A model generated the notes under the pieces. The model was given only the letters and a program-made list of their open reading frames with translations, had not been told where the DNA came from and did not search any database. A program made the position numbers and the translations under genes. Of a stretch of 64,000 bases of DNA, positions 56,201 through 64,000 are shown piece by piece (position 1 is the first letter of the stretch; every line of letters starts with the position of its first letter). Source of the DNA: Schistosoma mansoni (Eukaryota > Platyhelminthes > Trematoda > Strigeidida > Schistosomatidae); contig NC_031496.1 of the NCBI RefSeq assembly GCF_000237925.1, positions 23,009,038 to 23,073,037 of the forward strand, in the 5' to 3' direction.

Positions 56201-58314
56201 AATCACTTGACTGTAAAAGGCTATATGCTTAAACCTTCGTCACCAGTTTCTTTTTCCTAGACTTATAAGATATGGCCTCTGAGCTTATGATTCTCAATGG
56301 CTGATTGCTGCTGTCCTTAAGGTTATTCGTGTTCGGTAAAACTAAGTACATTGGAGGTTTCATATTATTTGGATATTAAGAAGGTCATCATGCTATGTTA
56401 ATTTATTTCATAACGGTTCCTATTAGTTTTGCTTGCGCCATCTCAACAAACTCCATATTCACCCTTGTTTATTGACTAAGAAGTTGGTGATACGGTTACT
56501 TTATATCATAGTATGGTTGCTTAGTTGAACTAACATCCACTCCTGCACCATGAATACCTGGTTAAAGTTCCAGGGGAACTATTTGGGATCGTTCTCAATG
56601 AAAGCCAATAATATTCCCTCTTTAGTTGTCTTTTGTTTTGTACATTGTTAATATTGGAAATTATTAGTAACAAAGGTTTCCTAAATATACTGTATGTAAT
56701 CGCTATGTATTTGATTGATATGCTTTTCACCTTGAAAGTGTTTATCGATAGTCCACATACTCTAAATCTTGCTCATAGTTTAGTACGTGAGTCTACATTA
56801 CTTTGGTCGTTGAATTGCTCTCATTCATCCATACTCATATATAATATTGTCAGTCCTTGATAAAATATAACTTATGATTGTATACTCACTAGTATTTTAC
56901 CAAAATTAAACATCACTCTGTTTATCAGTATATTAATATAATCGAAAACTCAGTCTAACGTGTAACTACCTCCCATATTAGGCTAATTTTCCTGTCTCAC
57001 TCGCCTTGCTACATGACATTGGTGCATCTAAATCCTTTATATTCTTTACACTTGTCACATGAAATATATTGGGATTAATTTTAAGCTTTATTTTTCCACC
57101 TAATTTACAGTTCATTATCATTGAATTTTTAATATTACCTTTTCCAATCTACTGAAATTTTGATATCTCAACTACTTCTTGTTATTTTAGAGATAAAGAA
57201 CGAAAACTGTGAAACTGCGAAACAAGCTGTACATAAACTAGACAGTGATGATGATCCAGATAGTGATAGTGACTCGTTGACACCACTCCCCTCGATTAGT
57301 TCTTCAAATTGCAATAATAAAACACCATTTTATCTTCGTGAATGTCTTGATGGAATGTTATTATCTAAGATTGAAGATAACCCAGTAAATATCGCATGTA
57401 CAATGTCTGCGGAAAAGTTGATCTACGCTCATCCGGAAGCAGCACAAGAGTTAGCACTAGAATTCGCTCGTGTTCTTGTTCATATTGAACCACCTGTAAC
57501 ACCTGATCCGGGACAGATAGCTCGTGCCAGGCATGATGCCCTAGTAGCTATTGGTGTAGTTGCTCCCAAAAAATGCGCACGTTATTTGACTTCAGAATTT
57601 TGTCAATCAGGATATTCCATTGGTCAAAGGATGAATATTATATCATCTCTCACTGATATTGCCTGTAAGTTGTATGGGGGCAAAGAGGCACTGCTCTCTC
57701 AAAGATTTTCTTCAAATCACCAGATAACCAATAATGATGCGGTCACGGCTAACAACGATCATAAAGAAAAAACCCGTCGGTTTTGTAAAAAACGCCCACC
57801 CCCTTCCTATATTATTAATAAATTTGCTCCTTTTGCTGGAGAGTTTTTCTTTCCCTTGCTAAAAAGCATTCCACAGTTATCTCTTTCTTCTGTGAAAGGA
57901 CCTTTCGCTCATCAAGATGCTAGTTTATTGGCCAGCTTATTGGCGTCGTTGGGAACTATTTATGCTTGCTCCAGTCTCTCACCTGTCCAAACTCGAATGG
58001 CTGACGAGTTGATAAATTTAATTCCTTTATTTCATCGACATCCTGAACCTGCAGTGCGACGTGCTCTACATATAGTCGTTGGAACAGTTATCACCACTAC
58101 TCCACTGGAAATCTTATCTTCTAAACCTGAACTGATTTTTAGGAAGTCAGTCTTTTTGTTTGGTAGTACAAAAAGCTCTATAGAAAATACTATTTCTAGC
58201 TGGTTGAAATCATGTTCATTGTCTGATGCAGATGCAGAATGTCAACTCCTAGCTTCTAATAGTCTTTCTGCACTATGTGAACGATTTTTAGAGTTGAATC
58301 ATAGTAAACAGTAA
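50256..58314 (+). CDS. TELO2: Telomere length regulation protein TEL2 homolog
   Basis: Subunit of the TTT (TELO2-TTI1-TTI2) co-chaperone that matures PIKK kinases (ATM, ATR, mTOR, DNA-PKcs). Two exons: 50256-51678 (donor GTAAGT at 51679) and 57191-58314 (acceptor TTGTTATTTTAG). The split codon is read in phase, giving 848 residues (human 837). Residues 1-474 are the N-terminal alpha-solenoid, including IRTLGMVIGEWIV and KLKFEYEEL, as in human. Exon 2 opens with an acidic LDSDDDPDSDSDS (about 491-503). This aligns with the human LDSDDE segment, the CK2 site used for R2TP (PIH1D1) binding. The conserved C-terminal domain follows (YLRECLDGMLLSKIEDNPVN about 522, then CARYLTSEFCQSGYSIGQRM, then FAPFAGEFFFPLLKSI). 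The intron holds two sense LINE fragments. The identification is secure; the exact start is less so. Confidence 0.96.
51679..52600. other. TELO2 intron, 5' part
   Basis: No exon or recognised repeat. The open frame at 52211-52456 shows no domain. Confidence 0.5.
52620..55400 (+). mobile_element. RTE-type (SR2-like) LINE in TELO2 intron, copy 1
   Basis: Sense to TELO2. The endonuclease starts near 52960 (VSETRIQDPSVAIRLTSPRQ, then GEPTRYTLRVSGDP and LDWIPVNSRLCGV). The linker is at 53770-54330. The reverse transcriptase is at 54340-55400 (TNIASKILASIIIGRLTKTH, then RENQAGSRPGRDCIDHIFTI, then FLDLKAAFDSVDREV, then the active-site box eroded from YADD to YTHD). Many stops and shifts are present. 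The 3' end of the RT is missing where a second LINE begins at 55403. The family is close to schistosome SR2/RTE elements by motif; exact naming needs a library. Confidence 0.88.
55403..56400 (+). mobile_element. second RTE-type LINE fragment in TELO2 intron
   Basis: Starts mid-polymerase and keeps a 250-codon open frame: AAFDSLDRTVLWDFLLKKGV, then SGVRQGCPISPFLFNFAFDD, then LEYADDIVLL (intact YADD), then PSKCKVLLQDWQDSNPALTL, then RAVLLYASETWPLRVEDV. It differs clearly from copy 1 (different residues throughout), so it is another subfamily, fused or inserted at the end of copy 1. The C-terminal part is lost after about 56160; the rest to about 56400 may be its 3' UTR. Confidence 0.85.
56400..57190. 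other. TELO2 intron, 3' part
   Basis: AT-rich intron sequence ending in the pyrimidine-rich acceptor tract. No other content seen. Confidence 0.5.
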
Positions 58315-58519
58315 TTCAGAAATAAGTTGCAATACATGTATTCCACTTATCTATTGACATTCATACTTTTTGTACATAGTGTATAAATTCTTATGATCAA
58401 TATACATAAATTAACAAGTACTTGATGTTAAATTCTCATAAGTGCTTGATTGAAATATCATATTATTATTATTGTCATTATTATTATTAGTTTTATTCAA
58501 TATTATATTTTTGGTACAA

Positions 58520-58750
58520 TATAGAATTCTCAGCACAAAATAGTTCAACACGATTCCGTCTTTTAGTTCTTGGTCGGTCCTAACGATAAATATTGAGTGA
58601 TCGTGAAATAGAAGTTAGCAGTCTAGTCAATCGACATCTAAGTTACGTACATTCTTTTCGCTGCACATATATTACCAGCTACCACGATACCTCTGATAGA
58701 GCCTTTCGTAATTTGTACAACAAAAGGTTGTACACTTTTCAGAAACGCAC
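58520..58750 (-). repeat. dispersed repeat C, antisense copy
   Basis: The reverse complement of the block at 19130-19360: shared TATAGAATTCTCAGCACAAA, then TCCTAACGATAAATATTGAG, then AATCGACATCTAAG. It lies just past the TELO2 stop and may be in its 3' flank. Confidence 0.6.
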
Positions 58751-60528
58751 CTGAATAGGTTATACGATTAATAAACATAATGATATATTAAAACAAACAA
58801 AATTAGATAACTTGTTGAAGTATCTATGTGGAAGGAACAGGTAGCTCAGATATACAATAGCCAATGAAACTTGGTGAATGCTTGAAATTTTTTATACTGG
58901 TTGGAAAATCTTGATCCTGAAGATATGGACACTGAAAGAGCATACCAAATATGGAAGCTAAAAATTGTCCCTGTTTACCTCTTATTTATTTAAAATATAT
59001 ATCCAAAATTATTAGCTGACAGTTCAGGGTAACTAGGCTGTAAAAAAACAACAACAGTGGAATTAGATAACTATCATAGTACTAACCGCATTCATGTACC
59101 AACTAGCCATACAAACATCCCTGAACTATGCTTTCGTGTTGTGTAGAAATGAATCAATCAGATTGTTGTTCTACCGCAAACTATTAAATGCCGCTTCAAA
59201 GTTTTCGAACATCTTTTTATTTGATTATTACAGAAAAGTTCATTTAGCATATAAAAAGGTATGATTATTTGAAACTCATGGATAGAATTAAATAAAAGAG
59301 AATATTAAGCATATTAGTGTTTCAATTAATAGGACCAAGTAATATACACAAATCTATTAGTGAACTACGAAATGAAATGTTTGAAACTAATGTATGATTC
59401 CTGGAAATTAACGTCGTAGGGCAGATGCCATGTATTAGTTTACGGGAGTTTACGTAATGGTAAGTATAGGACTCTACGTTGATTGTGGCTTGAACATAAT
59501 GAATATTATTTATCATGAATAAACGTTTACACTTTATGCGAAACTAGGTGGATGTATGTTGGATATTGTGTAGTTAATATAAAAAGTTATCTTTGATAAT
59601 TTACAAGTAATCGGTAATTGAAATTCCAGTTTCACAAGATGTGTCCTGACTTTGCTTTTATTTCATTCAATTGTGTCCTGTGTGAAAAAGATCACATTAA
59701 AGTTAATACCGAGAGGTAAATCAACAAGTAATTGACACAATACATGAAATGGAATCGAATCATGGGTATAGAAAAGAAAATTTTACTCATAATTGGAGGT
59801 TTAGATGGTTGTAAAAGAGGGATTAATTTAAATTATTTGCTATCTGCTTGATTATACAGTTGCTATGGTACTTTCAGGAATCAAAATAATGTGAAGTTAG
59901 ATTTTTTGATCAATAATTGTATTTCACCGTTCTCTCTCCTATTAATTCTTATTTGTTCATGTGGCATAATTATCTAGTCAAGCAAAATAAATGAAGGGTT
60001 GTTGAGTTGAGTTGTACTAATGCCTTATCTATAAGAACTAGTTCAAGTCGGTATGAATCATAAAAAGATCTAAAATCAAATAGCTATTTTTAATATGGAC
60101 ACATTCACATTCATTTTTTAATGGTTTCATACATTCTGTTCTCTGTTAATTTACACAGAAGTTAAAATTTTATTTGCTGAGTCACTTTTTAACGTTTTTG
60201 TATTTGCAATCCTGAACACTTAGTGTTGTAGTTACACTGGTTGAATTTTTCTTACCACGAAGGACCTAACAATCCTCAAAAAACTTCAGAAGTATTTATT
60301 CATTGCATTTCGAAGTCGATCTCAGGGTGATTGTTGGCTTATTCACTTTTGATAGGTATATATAAATATATAATGGTAAATCTCGTGGATTCGTAGATGG
60401 TTGATTTAGCAGATATCATTGGCTGTCACAGTAATAACTGTAGACCAAAGTTCTTGTTTTGTTGGTAAATTGCATTTATATTTATCACTAAATACCTTGT
60501 AATATATTCATTTTTATTTGTCATATAG
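58751..60528. other. intergenic DNA between TELO2 and TRIP13
   Basis: No gene or repeat recognised in about 1.8 kb. It would include the TRIP13 promoter; the sequence just before 60529 is a splice acceptor (TTTTTATTTGTCATATAG), so a leader exon or trans-splicing is likely. Confidence 0.45.
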
Positions 60529-60541
60529 TGTTGCTTATTCA

Positions 60542-62661
60542 ATGGAAAGAGAATTACCAAACGTATTATTGAACAACTGCTTGAGAACTTCTAATGTCAT
60601 TGGAATGCAACAAAACAATGATGAGAATCCGCTAAATGATAAAGAGAATATATACAATAGTGGAATTCAGTGCGGTCTAAACTTATCCAGTAGTAGTATG
60701 TGTGAACATCAGAATTTAACATTTGATCCTTCTTTACGACCGGTTCATGCTGAAGTTTGTGTATCTCCGTATAATTGTGAAGAATTTACTGTCATTGAAT
60801 CTTACGTTGTAGAATTTCTACGCCAACTTGGTCCTCGACACATACCAACTGTCCTAAACAAATTTGATAATGAACTGAATTTAGTGACATGTAATAGTGA
60901 GGTGAATAAATTTCATCAGGTTCTTACCAGTTGTGTTGCTTCAATTAATGTAAGTTGAGTTATACAGTGTTAAAATACTTCTTAAATTCTGTTATCTTAT
61001 TCTAAAATTATCTTATATACATCAACAAAGTAACCTGAGTACATACGGAAATAAACTCCAACCATTATGGTAATTTGAAAATATCAGTGAGTAGCATGTA
61101 CCTAACTCTCAATCCTAAACATCGTATTATTCAGAAAATCTAAGATAACCTAAGCAGCTGATTTGAACGGTACTACGATATTACAGATTGTTTGAATGAT
61201 TTTCGATTTGTGAATAGTTAAGAATCATCCTGTATAATGTGCATACGAGGTAGATATGAACTTCGTCAGATTCAATATTCCCGTCTTAGCGCAGACACAA
61301 TCCACAGGTGTTTCCTTATGGATCTCAGCAGAAATTCTTAGTTTGATTATCGGTAGACGAGAACTCATTTTACACATACCTAAGCATTGTTACTCTGATG
61401 TAAAATAACCGCAGAAGTGACTGAGCTGATTAAGTGTCCTGAGTGGTTAGATCAAGCAATATCACTGACTCATCAATTTACTGGCCATTAATCAGTGTGA
61501 ATAAGTGAGGAAATTATATAGTCGATTACAATTTTATAAATCTAGCTTTGGGATATCAAACATAACATCCTACTCAGTCCGTTATAACCAGTGTTTTGAG
61601 ATGGCTCTACATACCGTAGAATAGTGTTTATCATTCTGGATTGTATGTTGCCGAACTTCTTGGTCAACATTAGGACCTGATACGGATGTGCATCGGGTCA
61701 TTTTACCACACTGTACCAACACCGCATGATGAAAATTTAAAAAACTGATAATAATAGTAGTGTCCGTGATAGTAGTTAGTGTGTTTCAAATAAAAAAAAA
61801 GTAAAATTAAGGATTAAAAATCATGAAAAGTAATTAAGGTCCATATTCCCTAGATTATGTAACCACCGAAAGCTCTATGATCCAGTTCAAGGAGTTTCTG
61901 GGAGTGTACTTTGTTAGCACTCTGCATGGAACCCCTCTAGGGTAACTGTTGGTCACAAGCTCAGGTGATGTAGAAGGATTGAGAATGAGATTAGCTGAGA
62001 ATCCAACTAAGAAAACAACTGTAACGTACTTTTCTAACTATTTCCAGGGTCACACGAAATACATGAAAATGTCCCTAGATTTTAGTGACCCTACTGTCAA
62101 TACTGATTTACTGAATAGTGTTCTCAAATAAACTTCCAAAGCTTAATAAATATTATTTGTTGACCAACAACACGAAAGTACAAAGTATCATTTTTCTTCA
62201 CATGGATTTCGCGTTATTCTCCAGTTGACTTTATTAATTTGATTGGTGCTTATTGAACTTGAAGCTATCACAGTATCAAAAGTTTACAAAATTCCTTTGT
62301 ATAATAATCAAAAATAATAATTTGAAATTTGTAATTATTTATCATTCATTTATCTTATTTGCTTAAATTTTAGTTAATGCTTGATGAAGCTGATGGAATT
62401 TATGATAATGATACTGGTCGATCAGTTAATCTTTGTATTACACCTATTTTAGTACATATCTATCAAATGGTTAATGGAGATGAAGCTTTACCAGTTCAAG
62501 AATTAATTGAATTCGGTTCAGAGTCAATAAATGGTGGAACTACATGGTTACTTCCATCAGCAGAAATGTCAGGTCTCTGGGAATCACTTATTTTTGATAC
62601 AGACATAAAATCAAATTTATTACAATATGCACAAACAGCTCTATTATTTGCTGATCGAAAA
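60542..62661 (+). CDS. TRIP13: Pachytene checkpoint protein 2 homolog (TRIP13), N-terminal exons
   Basis: AAA+ ATPase that opens HORMA proteins (MAD2, HORMADs) in checkpoint control and meiosis. Two coding exons: 60542-60949 (start ATG inside an exon whose acceptor ends at 60528, in phase) and 62374-62661 (donor GTTAGT). The joined 232 residues carry HAEVCVSPYNCEEFTVIESY, then NLCITPILVHIYQMVNGDEA and TTWLLPSAEMSGLWESLIFD. The last matches human NHWVLPAAEFHGLWDSLVYD. The frame ends with LLQYAQTALLFADRK, just before the expected Walker A exon (GPPGTGKT), which is not in the window. The frame includes a non-conserved N-terminal extension rich in Asn and Ser (first about 75 residues). The gene continues past 64000 and the intron after exon 2 is longer than 1.3 kb. 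Confidence 0.93.
60950..62373. other. TRIP13 intron 1
   Basis: No repeat family or exon recognised. The open frame at 61949-62131 lies inside it and has no recognisable domain. Confidence 0.45.
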
Positions 62662-62949
62662 GTTAGTTATTTGCTTCGACTATTATTCTATATTTATTTA
62701 TAAATAATTGTTTTGTTTCTTTTACTCAACTGGTTTGAGCAGTTGATCTACGTATAATCCGATTGGGTTTTTTTGTTGTTCGTTAAAATTTAATAAAATA
62801 CAGTTTTACTGTTTTTGAATACGATGAAAGGGAACTCATTAACTCCTCTTCCCCAACTTTCTTGTCACTGGAGTGGATCGCTCCTTTTAATGAAGAAATA
62901 ATTACTTAGTATTTGAAATGTAAATTTGAAGTTTGTTTTTTGAATTATT

Positions 62950-63480
62950 CAACTAGACCCCTAATACCCTGGTATGGCGGAGGGTAGGGAGAGTCAGCTC
63001 TCCCTCTCGAAATGCTCTCATATGGCCACGCGTATACATCCACTGCCAAGGAAGTCCTACTCACTGCCTTCCCGTGGCGAGGGTGTTTTTTACAAAATTG
63101 GGAGGACGAAAAGCAAATGTCCAGCGCTTTAACCGGGTTGGTTGATATGGAGCATATACCTAGGAGAGTTGGAAAACCCTGATTCCAAACCAATGATGCA
63201 CATGGTCTCCAGTATCCTGAAGGAGCAAATGGTGTACGAACTTCTTGTTGGTCACTGGCTACCATGGGACTGCATCCCCTAACGTTGCTCTACTGCCTTA
63301 TGGATTAGACCTCTAAGTCAAAGGATCGGAGTGTGCCTTTCTAAGAAAGCCACCTGCTTCGGTTTAGGTTCCCGGGCAGTATCCGAGCTTTCATACAAAT
63401 CGAATGACGAATTGTGGCGTATACATATTTAATGCCTCCTTGTGCCAATATTCGTGTTTAAGTAAATAAAAATAAATAAA
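62950..63480 (+). repeat. LINE-derived or non-autonomous repeat in TRIP13 intron
   Basis: A compact GC-richer block in an AT-rich intron, ending in an A-rich tail (AAGTAAATAAAAATAAATAA). This fits a retroposed copy in sense with TRIP13. There is no open coding frame. Similar text is common in 5' regions of schistosome LINEs as far as I recall, but this is not checked. Confidence 0.5.
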
Positions 63481-64000
63481 CGTATTATTTTTGTGTTGAC
63501 TCATTCATGATCAATCAAATGCTCTGACTAAGTTTCATCATTCCAGATACTTCAAGCCTGTAATACATATTACCTTCGGGATATGTTTCCTATTGGGATC
63601 TTGTCGACGTAAACATTCAATTATTCTTTTAGTCAAAACGCTTTTTTCAATGTTTATTCTGTTACAGTGTCAGAATAAATTAATAAACTGTAACTTCAGA
63701 ATTAACAATATATAGTATAACACTGGTACTTAGTATCTACCTGTTCATTGAAACATTTATCGGCCGAAACTTATGCTTTACAAATGACTCAATTTAAAAT
63801 GTTCTCTTATATCCCATTTCCGCTTTTTGATCTCTTGACACAACTGACCGTGCTTTTATTTTGAATCTTTCTTCTGTTTTTACTTTCATATCAAGTCTAA
63901 ATAACCGTCAGTAGCATAAGTTTAAGTTTCATACTGTAACAGTTTTACATAAAGATTATTTCAAACAGCTTCAAGAACATGTCCCGACCGTTGCTGCTAC
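63481..64000. other. TRIP13 intron, window end
   Basis: No AAA+ exon or other feature recognised up to the window edge. Confidence 0.45.

Noticed and set aside
61949-62131. 60-codon frame inside TRIP13 intron 1 as an extra exon
   Set aside because: No TRIP13 similarity, and the flanking exons join in phase without it.
1-64000. CRISPR arrays, operons, bacterial-type promoters or rRNA
   Set aside because: No regularly spaced short repeats or bacterial signals; gene structure is eukaryotic throughout.

Overview
The window looks like nuclear DNA of a trematode blood fluke (Schistosoma or a close relative). It is AT-rich, has few and widely spaced genes, and its introns obey GT/AG. It is full of dispersed repeats, including copies that match the schistosome SM-alpha SINE with its hammerhead ribozyme, and RTE- and CR1-type LINEs. 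I cannot name the species from sequence alone. Three 200-base runs of N are nominal assembly gaps.

Layout. Positions 1 to about 33.9 kb hold no host gene that I can support. This part is a patchwork of tRNA-like hammerhead SINEs, 5'-truncated RTE LINEs, SM-alpha copies, a long palindrome beside a gap and a Ty3/Gypsy fossil. At 33959-34402 (minus) lies a small secreted-prohormone-like gene ending in a dibasic-flanked peptide with a C-terminal amidation glycine. Next come a 2-kb minus-strand RTE LINE (36.2-38.2 kb) and CYB5D1 (41434-44609, minus, three exons). A CR1-type LINE follows whose middle is inverted (45.3-48.9 kb), then a foldback element (49.19-49.90 kb).

The right end is genic and on the plus strand. 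TELO2 (50256-58314) has two exons separated by a 5.5-kb intron filled with two sense-oriented LINE fragments. TRIP13/PCH2 starts at 60542; two coding exons are present and the AAA+ domain lies beyond the window.

TELO2 serves the TTT complex that matures PIKK kinases, TRIP13 remodels HORMA proteins in checkpoint and meiosis, and CYB5D1 is a ciliary heme-binding protein. These are unrelated neighbours, not an operon.

The two most interesting items are (1) the amidated peptide precursor, whose core LSIHSDMAFIRKL resembles the CRF/DH44/ELH family, and (2) a second tRNA-like SINE family, distinct from SM-alpha, that carries its own type-I hammerhead ribozyme. That family shows head-to-tail dimers and inverted-end insertions with clear target-site duplications.
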